A DNA stretch of 64,000 bases from UBA5420 sp964485345 (GCA_964485345.1 CAZAJB010000001.1:1-64000), one strand, 5' to 3'; shown: positions 34,220 to 43,176, counted from the first letter of the stretch. Translations and numbers: made by a program. Notes: generated by a model not told the origin, from the letters alone.

Positions 34220-34747
34220 TTAAACGAGCTCCGCATCGTTATCCGTGGCGTTCTTCCCGATTCCATCAACAAATACTTCCACTTCCTGAATGACGATCCC
34301 CACCGTCTTTTCAACATAAGATCTGACGCTTTCCTGCAGATCTTCGGACAGACGGGAGAGGTTGTGATCAGGATGGACAACAACTCTGAGGGTTACCTTA
34401 GGATTAACCACATCGGTAAATGAAGCTCTGACTTGCGCTAGACCTGGAATCTGTTCCGAAGCCTCCACAATCAGACTCTCTACACAGGCTGTGCTGATCT
34501 TCACTTCACCGAGTTCTCTAGGATACACGATGAATTTTTTCCTCTCAAATCTGGTAATCAGGACTAGGACGTAAATGGCTAAGAGCACCAGGATCAAGGC
34601 GGCAATACTACCATCGATCATCAGATTCGGGGATCGAAGCCAATCAACGAGGAAGGTACTGCCCCACAGCGTTGACAGCAAGAGTCCAGCGAGCACAGCC
34701 ATAACCAAAGCGGCAATTCCTAGCAAGATTCGATCAAATAGTATCAT
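34220..34747 (-). CDS. amaP: Alkaline-shock membrane anchor protein AmaP
   Basis: 175-residue membrane protein with two N-terminal helices (about 5-28 and 42-65; LIRSPN-type loop between them) and a soluble Asp23-like C-terminal domain (ISTACVESLIVEASEQIPGL). It anchors Asp23/Gls24 proteins at the membrane. I start at ATG 34747 (MILFDRILLGIAALVMAV), 2 bases before the Asp23 stop, with GGGGG upstream. The longer ORF start at 34816 would place a basic stretch before the first helix and lies inside the preceding gene. Confidence 0.85.
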   Translation of the reverse strand: MILFDRILLGIAALVMAVLAGLLLSTLWGSTFLVDWLRSPNLMIDGSIAALILVLLAIYVLVLITRFERKKFIVYPRELGEVKISTACVESLIVEASEQIPGLAQVRASFTDVVNPKVTLRVVVHPDHNLSRLSEDLQESVRSYVEKTVGIVIQEVEVFVDGIGKNATDNDAELV

Positions 34748-34748
34748 C

Positions 34749-35150
34749 CTACTTCCCCCTAGGAGCGGGTACTTGCGCCTCTTCACCCTTTTTTTCTTGC
34801 GGGAACTGCACACCAAGAACGTGCAAGTTTACCTCCATCACATCAAGACCCGTCATGACCTCAATTGTTCGTTTGACGTTCTCTTGAATCTGTTGGGCCA
34901 CTTCAGGAATACTGTATCCATATTCGATAATCAGAAACAAATCAACAACACATTCGTGTTCTCCGACTTCAACTTTAACACCTTTTGACAAGTTGCGGTG
35001 TCCGAGCATTTCGGCAATACCACCGGCTATGCCTCCACTCATTCCAGCTACACCCGGAACTTCAACGGCTGCCAGACCTGCGATGATTCCGACTACATCA
35101 TTGGCGATCTTCACTTCGCCTAATTCGCTACGTCGTTCGGTTTCCGACAT
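34749..35150 (-). CDS. Asp23/Gls24-family envelope stress protein
   Basis: 133-residue Asp23/Gls24 protein: GEVKIANDVVGIIAGLAAVE and VPGVAGMSGGIAGGIAEMLG, then the conserved KVEVGEHECVVDLFLIIEYG and IPEVAQQIQENVKRTIEVMT. These abundant proteins form membrane-associated assemblies needed for cell-wall homeostasis. The start at ATG 35150 (MSETERRSELGEVKI) follows AGGAGGTGGGAG; the upstream extension to 35219 overlaps accC and has no family similarity. Confidence 0.9.
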   Translation of the reverse strand: MSETERRSELGEVKIANDVVGIIAGLAAVEVPGVAGMSGGIAGGIAEMLGHRNLSKGVKVEVGEHECVVDLFLIIEYGYSIPEVAQQIQENVKRTIEVMTGLDVMEVNLHVLGVQFPQEKKGEEAQVPAPRGK

Positions 35151-35182
35151 TTTCTCCCACCTCCTGCAAGTATTATACCAAA

Positions 35183-36547
35183 CTATTCCCTGGTCGACAA
35201 TTCCGTTTCTTCCAACCAATGGTCCAGGAAGTCCGTGGAAAAACGGGCCGCACGAAAGGCGGGTTCTTCCATCATAACCCGATGAAAGGGTATCGACGTT
35301 TCGATCCCCTCCACTGTCAGCTCCCCAAGGGCTCGTTTCATGCGTTCAATGGCCTCATCACGATCTGTTCCCCAAGCAATCAGTTTGGCAAACATGGAGT
35401 CATAAAAGGGAGGGATTCTGTATCCCTGATGGACATGGCTGTCCCAACGAATCCCACATCCGCCTGGAACGAACAAACTCTCGATGAGGCCCGGGGAGGG
35501 TCTGGAGTTTAGCCTAACCGCTTCGGCGTTAATGCGGCACTCAATGGCGTGACCCATAGGGCTAATATCGCTTTGATCATAACCAAGGGGATCGCCGGAA
35601 GCGATACGAATCTGTTCTTTGATCAGATCGATTCCATAAACCATCTCCGTCACCGGATGCTCAACCTGAATTCTTGTGTTCATTTCCATAAAGTAAAATT
35701 CACCTGAAGCATCAAGCAAGAACTCCATGGTACCTGCATTACGATAACGAACTGCCTCGGCACCCAAGACGGCTAAGCGGCCCATTTCAGTCCGCAGGGC
35801 ATCGTCAACGACCGCAGAGGGGCTCTCCTCAATCAGCTTCTGATGACGCCGTTGCAGTGAACACTCCCTCTCACCGAAATGGACAATCTTACCAAAATTG
35901 TCACCAAGAAGCTGGATCTCGATATGTCTGGGAGCTGCAATAAACTTCTCCAAATAGACTTCATCATTGCTGAAGGCGGCAGAAGCTTCTGAGCGGGCTG
36001 TGTGATATGCTTTAAGTAACTGGCCCCGATCCAGGGCAAGACGCATGCCCTTGCCGCCCCCACCTGCGCTGGCTTTAATCATGACAGGAAAGCCAATCTC
36101 TTCGGCAATCCTCACTAATTCGGCCTCGTCACTAATCGAGCCCACGCTCCCGGGGATAACTGGGACACCGGCTCGTTCCATGGTGGCCTTGGCTTTGGAT
36201 TTGTCGCCCAAGAGCTCAATATGTTCGGCAGTGGGACCAATAAAAACGAGGTTATGCGCTTCACAAATCTCGGCAAAAATGGCGCTCTCACTTAAGTATC
36301 CATAACCCGGATGGATGGCATCGGCACCATGAGCGATGGCTGCTGCTAGGATATTTTGGGCACTTAAGTAGCTGTTTCTGGAAGCTGCAGGCCCAATGCA
36401 CACTGCTTTGTCAGCCCACTTTGTGTGGAGCGAATCTCGATCTGCTTCAGAATAAACAGCGATGGATTCGATATTTAACTCGCGACAGGCTCGGATAATG
36501 CGTAACGCAATCTCCCCTCTGTTCGCGACAAGTATTCTGCGCAACAT
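35183..36547 (-). CDS. accC: Acetyl-CoA carboxylase biotin carboxylase subunit
   Basis: ATP-dependent carboxylation of the biotin on AccB, the first half-reaction of malonyl-CoA synthesis. The start at ATG 36547 (MLRRILVANRGEIALRIIRA) has a full AGGAGGTG site and gives 454 residues, a standard length. Seen: DAIHPGYGYLSESA, the ATP-grasp glycine loop in VMIKASAGGGGKGMRLAL, GERECSLQRRHQKLIEESPS, and the catalytic MEMNTRIQVEHPVTEMV. It follows accB by 10 bases. The carboxyltransferase subunits are not in the window. Confidence 0.97.
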   Translation of the reverse strand: MLRRILVANRGEIALRIIRACRELNIESIAVYSEADRDSLHTKWADKAVCIGPAASRNSYLSAQNILAAAIAHGADAIHPGYGYLSESAIFAEICEAHNLVFIGPTAEHIELLGDKSKAKATMERAGVPVIPGSVGSISDEAELVRIAEEIGFPVMIKASAGGGGKGMRLALDRGQLLKAYHTARSEASAAFSNDEVYLEKFIAAPRHIEIQLLGDNFGKIVHFGERECSLQRRHQKLIEESPSAVVDDALRTEMGRLAVLGAEAVRYRNAGTMEFLLDASGEFYFMEMNTRIQVEHPVTEMVYGIDLIKEQIRIASGDPLGYDQSDISPMGHAIECRINAEAVRLNSRPSPGLIESLFVPGGCGIRWDSHVHQGYRIPPFYDSMFAKLIAWGTDRDEAIERMKRALGELTVEGIETSIPFHRVMMEEPAFRAARFSTDFLDHWLEETELSTRE

Positions 36548-36557
36548 AGGACACCTC

Positions 36558-37004
36558 CTAAGCCTTGGGATCAATCAAGAGTAAGGGCTGTCCATATTCT
36601 ACCGGCTCACCGTCTTCAACCAGCACTTGTTTGACCATACCCTTCACTTCGGACTCGATTTCATTCATCATCTTCATAGCCTCAATAATAAACAAAGTTT
36701 GACCTTGAGTAATGGTCTCTCCCACCCGAATAAAAGGATCCGCATCCGGCGCTGGAGCACGATAAAATGTGCCTACCATCGGTGCGACTACTTCTATGAG
36801 CCCATCTCTATACTCAGCGGTCGGTTCAGCGCTGACTGTCACACCGGGAGCAGCAATCTCCTCTACAATCTGCGCAGGCCCAGGATTCGCCTGTCTTTGC
36901 TCTTTGCGGATACGCAGGCGAAAATCCGCTTTTTCTATCTCTACGTCCGTTAGGTCAGTCGAGTTGACCAGAGAAATCAGTTCTTTGATCTGGTTAAATT
37001 CCAT
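36558..37004 (-). CDS. accB: Biotin carboxyl carrier protein
   Basis: 148-residue BCCP. It has an N-terminal helical region (MEFNQIKELISLVNSTDLTD), a Pro/Ala-rich linker, and a C-terminal biotinyl domain from about 70 (GTFYRAPAPDADPFIRVGE) with the biotinylated lysine in IEAMKMMNEIES. I choose ATG 37004; a GTG at 37028 would add eight residues but does not resemble other BCCPs. A terminator separates it from spoIIIAH, so accBC appear to start a new transcript. Confidence 0.95.
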   Translation of the reverse strand: MEFNQIKELISLVNSTDLTDVEIEKADFRLRIRKEQRQANPGPAQIVEEIAAPGVTVSAEPTAEYRDGLIEVVAPMVGTFYRAPAPDADPFIRVGETITQGQTLFIIEAMKMMNEIESEVKGMVKQVLVEDGEPVEYGQPLLLIDPKA

Positions 37005-37066
37005 GCTTATGACACACCTCTTTCTCACATCTCTGGATATTTCGCTAACCTTGAAGCATCTCCTCT

Positions 37067-37097
37067 AAAAAAGAGAAGCCCCAGACTTCTGAGGCTT
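37067..37097 (-). terminator. Terminator of the spoIIIA operon
   Basis: Minus strand: a 9-bp stem AAGCCTCAG/CTGGGGCTT (one wobble) with loop AAGT, then CTC and six T residues. It lies 28 bases after the spoIIIAH stop, ahead of accB. Confidence 0.75.
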
Positions 37098-37124
37098 ACA
37101 GGGAACCAGACTACAGCGCGGAGA

Positions 37125-37670
37125 CTACACACCGATTGTTTCATCCACGATAGTTATTCGCTCGAGCCTGATTCCCGTCAAGCGGTGAACGAGTTCGCCA
37201 ATCCGTGCAGCTTCTTCCCTGATCAAGGTGACTGGAACTACCACGGTGATAGCCTCTTGATCCAAGAGAACCAAGGCATCTAGGTAACCCTGTGCTTTTA
37301 ACAGATTCTCAATATCTGTCTCACGACTGATTTTCTCAATGAATTCCTGCAAATCGGTCTGGGCTTTTTCTTTGCGCTCCCGTTCAGTATGGCCATCATA
37401 GGCGAAGTTTTGCAGGAGCTCCACCTGCCGGCTGCGCATTCGCTCTCGTTCGAGCTTGTATTCGGAAAATTTCGTGGGAACGGTTCGCACTGTCACCGGC
37501 TCAACTAACACAACCTGGCTTACGTCGTCCTCTCCGTCCGAGATGATGGCACCGTTAACGTCAAATTCATCATCTGCACTGAAAATGTACATGAGCGCTG
37601 CAATCACCAGCACAAAGATGAAGAGATTCCAAAGGACCTTCCTGCCACGAAAGACATAGAACTTAGCCAT
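37125..37670 (-). CDS. spoIIIAH: Stage III sporulation protein AH
   Basis: Mother-cell half of the SpoIIQ-SpoIIIAH channel across the engulfment septum. The N-terminal anchor (KVLWNLFIFVLVIAALMYIF, about 10-30) is followed by a linker and a YscJ/FliF-like ring-building domain (about 95-180: LQEFIEKISRETDIENLLKA). I use the ATG at 37670 (MAKFYVFRGRKV); a GTG at 37676 is an alternative. No SpoIIQ gene is in the window. Last gene of the operon. Confidence 0.92.
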   Translation of the reverse strand: MAKFYVFRGRKVLWNLFIFVLVIAALMYIFSADDEFDVNGAIISDGEDDVSQVVLVEPVTVRTVPTKFSEYKLERERMRSRQVELLQNFAYDGHTERERKEKAQTDLQEFIEKISRETDIENLLKAQGYLDALVLLDQEAITVVVPVTLIREEAARIGELVHRLTGIRLERITIVDETIGV

Positions 37671-37685
37671 GCTCACTATCCTCCC

Positions 37686-38252
37686 TTATTGTTTGAACAA
37701 AACCTCAATTCGATACATCGGGACCTGTAGGGACGTGGAAACCGCTTGAGAGATAGCCAGCCGCAAATCGATGCTAGGATCCCAATCGACCACCACCAAG
37801 ACTCCTCGAACCTTGGACTCGATTTCTTCGAGAACCAGTGGCACCTCCTTCCTATCAGCATCGTTGCGCATCAAGACTGGACTCGATGTCCAGCGTTTTT
37901 CGCTTAGCCCCTGGTCGCCATAGCGCTCCTCTTCGGTTACATCGTAGGCAATCTTTAGGCTCGGCCCTCGCTCCATGGTCACAAACACAGTTGTACACTT
38001 GCGGCCCATCATGGAATCGAGGACGGACGTGAGCTCCTTTTCTAGAATTCCCTTGGTCGAGTTTGAGATTCTTGTCTCTTCGCGTTTTTCGCTAGAGGGC
38101 GTTAGTGGTACCTCTACAGGCCCAGATGGCTGAAGTACAAGGATCCCGACGCCAACGATTAGAACGACCGCAAGCCAGCTCAAGACCTTTTTTTGTCGTT
38201 CATGTAGCCTGTTCCACAACTCGCCCACAGTCTCACCCCTTACTCGACCCAA
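37686..38252 (-). CDS. spoIIIAG: Stage III sporulation protein AG
   Basis: 188-residue single-pass protein (VLSWLAVVLIVGVGILVLQP at 23-42) with a ring-forming domain in the intermembrane space that builds the large SpoIIIAG ring of the feeding-tube channel. The C-terminal region, VRGVLVVVDWDPSIDLRLAI, is typical. The start overlaps spoIIIAF by 13 bases. Confidence 0.93.
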   Translation of the reverse strand: MGRVRGETVGELWNRLHERQKKVLSWLAVVLIVGVGILVLQPSGPVEVPLTPSSEKREETRISNSTKGILEKELTSVLDSMMGRKCTTVFVTMERGPSLKIAYDVTEEERYGDQGLSEKRWTSSPVLMRNDADRKEVPLVLEEIESKVRGVLVVVDWDPSIDLRLAISQAVSTSLQVPMYRIEVLFKQ

Positions 38253-38737
38253 GGCTGTACCAAGACCTGGGTAACCGGAATATGTAACACGGACCCCACC
38301 AGCTCGCCAACGGATCGTCCGGACCCTACAGCGAAAGGGCGCATCCAGACGTCGACCAAGACATCGCGTTGCCCAGCAACTCGGATCTGAACCATGGCAT
38401 CATCGACATAATCCAAGCCGAGGAGCATCCCCTCGATTTGAGAGGCCACCGCTTCTTGGTTATTGGTTAAAAATGGTCTGGTAGCGGCTAGCTGTACACT
38501 CTGCGCCAACCTCTGCACCTCGGGCTCCCGCAGGGGTTCGCTTCCCCAGGCCAGATCCCAAGTTTGCAGACCCTGGTCCAAAATAATGATCAGCGGCTGC
38601 AATACGGCAAGCATGAGCACCAGACCGAAGACAAGCCTAGAGAACTTCGCCAACTCTCCAGCTGGCAAGATCATTTCTAGGATACCTAGTAGAATGACTA
38701 GGCCAAGCAGGCTCTGGAGCCACTCCTTCCAATACAT
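38240..38737 (-). CDS. spoIIIAF: Stage III sporulation protein AF
   Basis: 165-residue protein with two N-terminal membrane helices (LLGLVILLGILEMILPAG and LVFGLVLMLAVLQPLIIIL) and a soluble ring-building-like domain. It is a component of the SpoIIIA export complex. The LVFGLVLMLAVLQPL segment is characteristic. It follows spoIIIAE by 4 bases. Confidence 0.92.
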   Translation of the reverse strand: MYWKEWLQSLLGLVILLGILEMILPAGELAKFSRLVFGLVLMLAVLQPLIIILDQGLQTWDLAWGSEPLREPEVQRLAQSVQLAATRPFLTNNQEAVASQIEGMLLGLDYVDDAMVQIRVAGQRDVLVDVWMRPFAVGSGRSVGELVGSVLHIPVTQVLVQPWVE

Positions 38738-38741
38738 GGTT

Positions 38742-39917
38742 TCACCTCATAAGCACCGCTAAGTTTCCTATCCCCACTAAGATGGTAATGGACAAAAACA
38801 ACATCAGGGCAACTGTCGCCAAGGCAATGAGTACCAAGGTTAAAGATGCCTCCATAGTGCCTAGAACCTGCACAATTCGCTTGTCACATATGGGTTCTAA
38901 GAGTGCCCCCACGATTTTATACACAACAAGCATGGCCAGGACTTTCAGAAGTGGCGTTGCCACCATTAACATGATCATGACCAAACCGAAAATGCCCACC
39001 GCGTTTTTGATCAATAACGAGCCTCCCACAACGACTTCCACAGTATCAGCGAACATTCCACCGGCGATTGGTATAAAGGTCTTGGTCAAGTATTTGGCTG
39101 CACGCAGTGAGATTCCATCGGCTACGGGAGCAATCGCTCCCCGAACGACCATAAAGCCGGAAAAGACAATGAAACAGAGCCCGAGTAGGGCAATGACCCC
39201 TTGCCTCAGCAGACTCCCTAATCTAGAAAAGGAGAGTTCACGACTGAAGTGAGCTACCAAAGAAAATGCAGTACTAATCAGGATCATGGGAAGTAGCAGT
39301 CTCTGCATCAGGGTCGCGATGGTTCCCACCAGCGCCCAGAGCAAGGGATGGAATACGGCCGCAGACGTCACACCACCCACCGCCACCAAGAGAGATGACA
39401 GCAAGGGTATGAGAGAGTACATAAATCCAACCATTTGGTCTATGGCGCTTGTGGCCACGGTAGAAGCTACTTGGAAACTCTGTAATCCCAGGATCACGAG
39501 GACCAAAAAACAGACAGCAAATGCTAAATCCACCACAGTTCTGGCTCCGAAGGAATCACTCAATCTTTCGAGTAGAGCAGCTAAAATGCCAATGACCACG
39601 AGTTGACGTAGGAGGTGCAAGCTTAGATAGAGCTCGCGCAAGAAGTTCTCTAACAAGAGCATCAGGAGACCTGTCGGGGATGGGAGATCACTTCCACCAA
39701 CGAGGAGCTCCCGTATGGTTAGGCTGGGCAAATAATCTTGATACTCCGTCTCCAAAAGCTCACCAAAGCGTAATAAATCCTCCAGGTCTAGAGCTTCGAA
39801 TTGCGCTTGGAGAGACTCTTGAAGAGACTCTTCATGTGGAATATCTTGGGCCTGCGCCACAGAGGTAGAGAACAAAAGAAACAACAAGAGGATCCTTATC
39901 ACCGTGCACTGCCTCAT
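38742..39917 (-). CDS. spoIIIAE: Stage III sporulation protein AE
   Basis: 391-residue polytopic membrane protein with a signal-like N-terminus (VIRILLLFLLFSTSVAQAQ) and about seven helices in the C-terminal two thirds. FIPIAGGMFADTVEVVVGGS and YKIVGALLEPICDKRIVQVL are conserved. It is probably the membrane-embedded core of the mother-cell-to-forespore channel. I start at ATG 39917 with AGGGTGA upstream; the longer ORF start at 39986 overlaps spoIIIAD deeply and is unlikely. Confidence 0.94.
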   Translation of the reverse strand: MRQCTVIRILLLFLLFSTSVAQAQDIPHEESLQESLQAQFEALDLEDLLRFGELLETEYQDYLPSLTIRELLVGGSDLPSPTGLLMLLLENFLRELYLSLHLLRQLVVIGILAALLERLSDSFGARTVVDLAFAVCFLVLVILGLQSFQVASTVATSAIDQMVGFMYSLIPLLSSLLVAVGGVTSAAVFHPLLWALVGTIATLMQRLLLPMILISTAFSLVAHFSRELSFSRLGSLLRQGVIALLGLCFIVFSGFMVVRGAIAPVADGISLRAAKYLTKTFIPIAGGMFADTVEVVVGGSLLIKNAVGIFGLVMIMLMVATPLLKVLAMLVVYKIVGALLEPICDKRIVQVLGTMEASLTLVLIALATVALMLFLSITILVGIGNLAVLMR

Positions 39918-39927
39918 CTGTATCACC

Positions 39928-40332
39928 CTAAAAACCGAGTATGCCAAATAATGTGTACAAAACGCCTTGGAGAAGAGGAAGTGCAATCACTACAATCACG
40001 AGTTTTCCAGCCAACTCAATCATGCCAGAGATCGTCTCTTCGCCTGCTTCGCGGCTGACTTGAATTCCAAAGGAGGTAATGTAGGCGACGCCAATGGTCT
40101 TCAGGACCGGGCTCAAGTACAGTGAACTGACCTGAGCCTCCCTGGCCAAGACAGTTATGGCACCAAAGGCGACACTGAAGTGAGGCAGCAAGCCCAGGAA
40201 AATAACAGCGCCAAAGGAAAAGGCCACTAGGACTGCCCAAGCCGGTTGCTCCTCCCTGAGATGAGCCTGAAACACAGTGAGAACCACCCCTAGTCCAATC
40301 ACCAAAGGAAGCCACAACAAATCCGTCACCAC
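39928..40332 (-). CDS. spoIIIAD: Stage III sporulation protein AD
   Basis: 134-residue small membrane protein with three or four helices (LPLVIGLGVVLTVFQAHL, WAVLVAFSFGAVIFLGLLPH and LVIVVIALPLLQGVLYTLFG). The conserved IGVAYITSFGIQVSREAGEE loop matches SpoIIIAD. It resembles flagellar FliQ-like export components in size and layout. Its start overlaps spoIIIAC by 7 bases. Confidence 0.92.
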   Translation of the reverse strand: MVTDLLWLPLVIGLGVVLTVFQAHLREEQPAWAVLVAFSFGAVIFLGLLPHFSVAFGAITVLAREAQVSSLYLSPVLKTIGVAYITSFGIQVSREAGEETISGMIELAGKLVIVVIALPLLQGVLYTLFGILGF

Positions 40333-40523
40333 CTAAAAACAGCTTCAACATCTGAAAACAGCTGTCCCACCATTTGGACCAGCCATAAAAGAACGATAAT
40401 TACGCCGGCTAGACTCAGCATCTGGGCCTGCTCCTTGCGCTCGGCCTGCACCAAGAAAATGTTCAGAACGGCGACCAAAATACCCAGGCCCGCGATGCGG
40501 TAGATTGGAGACAAATCCGCCAC
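40326..40523 (-). CDS. spoIIIAC: Stage III sporulation protein AC
   Basis: 65-residue protein with two membrane helices (YRIAGLGILVAVLNIFLVQA and MLSLAGVIIVLLWLVQMVGQ) separated by a charged turn (ERKEQAQ). Length and pattern match SpoIIIAC of the sporulation export complex. It lies between spoIIIAB (12-base gap) and spoIIIAD. Confidence 0.92.
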   Translation of the reverse strand: MADLSPIYRIAGLGILVAVLNIFLVQAERKEQAQMLSLAGVIIVLLWLVQMVGQLFSDVEAVFRW

Positions 40524-40535
40524 TTTGATCCCTCC

Positions 40536-41054
40536 CTAGAGCAAAAGTAGACACAGGAGTAAGCCTGAAGAAAAACCTAGGTACTGCCACAAGCGGGTTT
40601 GCTTATCTCGCTCTTCCTCGGAACGCTTCAGAGTTTGCTCTAAGCGATGCAGCAATACGTTTAGATGCTTGATCTGTTCGGTTACATCGCTTGTGCCTAG
40701 TACATCGCCGAGACCTCGCAAATCCTCTAGAGTGGAGCCTGGCACACCGTTACTGGCAAGAGAATCAAGTCCTGCCTCCCACACCACGATGAAGGGCTCG
40801 CCATGGCCTGCCTTGAGCCCTGTGCTCACAATACTGAGAAACATACCTATGGCCCCAGAAAACTGGGTAGCCTGGTGGGCTAGGACATGGGGCAGCGTAG
40901 TTCTGGCAAATCGGATTTCCGATTCTAGTACTTGAACGAAGGTCATGAGCTGTCTGAGGCTATGCACTTGATGGGAAAAACTTCTGGCAATCGTTAGGCC
41001 CATGGCGCCAGTGGAAAAAAGAATCAAACCCGCCGCAACACCCTTCATAAGCAA
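40536..41054 (-). CDS. spoIIIAB: Stage III sporulation protein AB
   Basis: 172-residue protein with N- and C-terminal membrane helices and a helical domain related to type II secretion GspF (LRQLMTFVQVLESEIRFART, RLEQTLKRSEEERDKQTRLW). It works with the ATPase SpoIIIAA. It ends in LGFSSGLLLCLLLL and follows spoIIIAA by 32 bases. Confidence 0.92.
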   Translation of the reverse strand: MLMKGVAAGLILFSTGAMGLTIARSFSHQVHSLRQLMTFVQVLESEIRFARTTLPHVLAHQATQFSGAIGMFLSIVSTGLKAGHGEPFIVVWEAGLDSLASNGVPGSTLEDLRGLGDVLGTSDVTEQIKHLNVLLHRLEQTLKRSEEERDKQTRLWQYLGFSSGLLLCLLLL

Positions 41055-41086
41055 GACAGCTCACCCCCCACCCTGTCCTCAACATC

Positions 41087-41983
41087 TTATGTGCCCCCAC
41101 GAACTCTTAGAACCGATTCTATGGTACCTGGCCCCATCCGCCTGGATAAGATCACAACCAGCTCAAATATCCCCAAACTCTCCTTGGCCCAGCTCCTGCC
41201 TCTTAGGTTCTCCCATGAGTCACCATGGCAAGTAGCAATCACCTTGACGCCGCTGCGGGCAAGTTCAGATAGTACCTGGGCGTCAGCACCATGCCCGATT
41301 TCGTCTGTCACCACGACCTGGGGACCTAGTCCTCGCAGCGCGTGATGCACACCTATTTCTTTACCGTAGCCATCTAGGACATCGGTCTGTACACCCACGT
41401 CTAGTTGCGGCACCCCTAGATAGCACGAAGCAATTTCTGAGCGTTCATCGATAATCACAACCTGTAGGCCGCAATTAGCCACCTGGCGAGCAAGATCGCG
41501 CAGCAATGTGGTCTTACCGCAGCCCGGCGGTGACACGATGAGGGTGGATAGAACCTGGGAACCACCTTTCGACGCAACCTGGCCAATGATGGGGTCAGCC
41601 GCCCCCAAGACTGCCCGACCCTGGCGGAAGTTGAGGGATGAAATATTCTTAATCGTCTTCAGAACTCCATGACTGTAGACGGCCTGACCCCCAATCCCTA
41701 CCCTATGTCCACCGGGTAAAGTCAAGTAACCGCCTTGGATCTCCTGTTCCCAGGCATACCAGGAGCTCTCAGTCACAAGCTGCACCGTTCGTTCCAGATC
41801 ATCCCTTGTAACGATGTAAGCTTGGAGCGGCACAGAGAGTTGTCCATTGTGCGATAGGAAGGAAAACCCCCTTGCGTCTTTTACCATGAGAGGCCGGTTG
41901 AGCCGAATCCGGACTTCTTCAAGTCTGGATAACGTAGCTTGTTCAAGAATGCCTCTTAAGCTTGGAGCCAGGTATTTTTGCAT
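41087..41983 (-). CDS. spoIIIAA: Stage III sporulation protein AA (secretion-type ATPase)
   Basis: 298-residue ATPase thought to power or assemble the SpoIIIA channel; related to type II/IV secretion ATPases. The N-terminal domain (MQKYLAPSLRGILEQATLSR) is followed by Walker A in LIVSPPGCGKTTLLRDLARQ and Walker B-like VVIIDERSEIASC and VVTDEIGHGADAQVL. I use the ATG at 41983 with AGAGGTGG upstream; a GTG at 41995 would add four residues. First gene of the spoIIIA operon, behind a sigma-E-type promoter and downstream of a terminator. Confidence 0.95.
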   Translation of the reverse strand: MQKYLAPSLRGILEQATLSRLEEVRIRLNRPLMVKDARGFSFLSHNGQLSVPLQAYIVTRDDLERTVQLVTESSWYAWEQEIQGGYLTLPGGHRVGIGGQAVYSHGVLKTIKNISSLNFRQGRAVLGAADPIIGQVASKGGSQVLSTLIVSPPGCGKTTLLRDLARQVANCGLQVVIIDERSEIASCYLGVPQLDVGVQTDVLDGYGKEIGVHHALRGLGPQVVVTDEIGHGADAQVLSELARSGVKVIATCHGDSWENLRGRSWAKESLGIFELVVILSRRMGPGTIESVLRVRGGT

Positions 41984-42005
41984 ATTGAAACCCACCTCTT
42001 ACCAC

Positions 42006-42035
42006 ACTGTATGTACCGAAAGGACAAGGTATGAC
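42006..42035 (-). promoter_or_regulatory. Sigma-E-type promoter of the spoIIIA operon
   Basis: Minus strand: GTCATACC (42035-42028), a 14-base spacer, then CATACAGT (42013-42006). The -10 matches the mother-cell sigma-E consensus CATACA-n-T and the spacing is standard. It lies 22 bases upstream of the spoIIIAA ATG, consistent with sigma-E control of spoIIIA in B. subtilis. Confidence 0.75.
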
Positions 42036-42056
42036 AAAAAAAGACTGGGTAGGATC

Positions 42057-42086
42057 AAAAAAAAGGCTGCCCACTCGTGGGCAACC
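42057..42086 (-). terminator. Terminator of the efp / CD1247-like transcript
   Basis: Minus strand: a 9-bp stem GGTTGCCCA/TGGGCAGCC (one wobble) with loop CGAG, then eight T residues. It lies just past the CD1247-like stop and isolates the spoIIIA operon. Confidence 0.88.
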
Positions 42087-42103
42087 TCTCTGTTTCGATT
42101 CAG

Positions 42104-42577
42104 CTATACTTCACCATGCTCATCGACGACAGCATCTTCTTCAAAGAGATCCTCAAGCTCCTCAAAATCCGCTGTCTCAAACACCACTGCATCGCACCGG
42201 GGGCAACGGATTTGCACACCCTCGTCAAACAGGAACTCTTCATTGAAGGTTACAACGTCTTCACACACCGGACACTCCACTTCCACTAAAGAGTCGTCTA
42301 GGTCGTCATCCCAATCATCATGGCTGTGACAATCACATTCATGATCGTCCTCATCAAGGAATAACTCGTCCTCTAGATACGCCAAGTCAAAGTCGACCTC
42401 TTCAAGGTAGTCGTCCAACTCTGCCTGGGCCTGCGCCAGTTCATCCACCTCTTGCACGAGCTCTTCTAGAATCTGCAAAATCTTCCCGAACAAAAAGCCG
42501 TTTCGTCCCTCTCCCATAGAAGGATCTCCGTCAATGACTCCACGCAAATAGGCAATCTTCTCACTAATCGTTTTCAA
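42104..42577 (-). CDS. CD1247-type acidic zinc-ribbon protein
   Basis: 157-residue protein. The N-terminal helix pair (MKTISEKIAYLRGVIDGD, LQILEELVQEVDELAQAQAE) matches the CD1247 N-terminal domain found between efp and spoIIIAA in clostridia. A long acidic stretch includes HECDCHSHDDWDDDLDDS. It ends in a zinc ribbon with CPVCEDVVTF and CPRCDAVVF. The function is unknown; the four ribbon cysteines are all present. Confidence 0.8.
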   Translation of the reverse strand: MKTISEKIAYLRGVIDGDPSMGEGRNGFLFGKILQILEELVQEVDELAQAQAELDDYLEEVDFDLAYLEDELFLDEDDHECDCHSHDDWDDDLDDSLVEVECPVCEDVVTFNEEFLFDEGVQIRCPRCDAVVFETADFEELEDLFEEDAVVDEHGEV

Positions 42578-42605
42578 CTAGCCCACCCCCTAGATTTTTT
42601 GTGCC

Positions 42606-43163
42606 CTAGGCCCGCGAGAGGTACTCGCCGCTCCTAGTGTCTACCTTAACCATCTCACCTTGCTCTACAAACAGTGGCACTTGAACCGTGATTCCCGTCT
42701 GCAATATTGCCGGTTTCGTGGCACCCTGCGCCGTATCGCCTCTGAATCCAGGCTCTGTCTGGGTGACCTGTAAAATGACAGTGGTAGGTAAATCTACTCC
42801 CACCGCCTGGCTTTCATAGAACTGAATCCCTAGAGTCATGTTTTCCAATAGATACTTGGGAGCATCTCCTAGATCATGTGCCCCTAAAGCAATCTGATCA
42901 TAGGTTTCCATATCCATGAAGAAATACTCGCCATCTGCGTTATACATATACTGCATTTGCTTCGACTCAATATGGGCTCGGGCCACTCGTTCTCCAGCTC
43001 TAAAGGTACGTTCAACGCTAGAGCCTGTACGGATATTCTTCAACTTGGTGCGAACAAAAGCAGCTCCCTTACCCGGTTTGACGTGGAGGAAATCGACGAC
43101 ACTATAGATATCACCGTCGAGTTCAATTGTCACTCCTGTCCGCAAGTCATTTACTGAGATCAC
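42606..43163 (-). CDS. efp: Translation elongation factor P
   Basis: Rescues ribosomes stalled at polyproline. The 185-residue three-domain protein has the N-terminal KOW-like domain with the tip loop HVKPGKGAAFVR (Lys at the modifiable position) and the C-terminal signature TVILQVTQTEPGFRGDTAQG with GATKPAILQTGITVQVPLFV. It follows the M24 aminopeptidase by 13 bases, a standard Firmicute arrangement. Confidence 0.97.
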   Translation of the reverse strand: MISVNDLRTGVTIELDGDIYSVVDFLHVKPGKGAAFVRTKLKNIRTGSSVERTFRAGERVARAHIESKQMQYMYNADGEYFFMDMETYDQIALGAHDLGDAPKYLLENMTLGIQFYESQAVGVDLPTTVILQVTQTEPGFRGDTAQGATKPAILQTGITVQVPLFVEQGEMVKVDTRSGEYLSRA

Positions 43164-43176
43164 TGTTTCTTCCTCC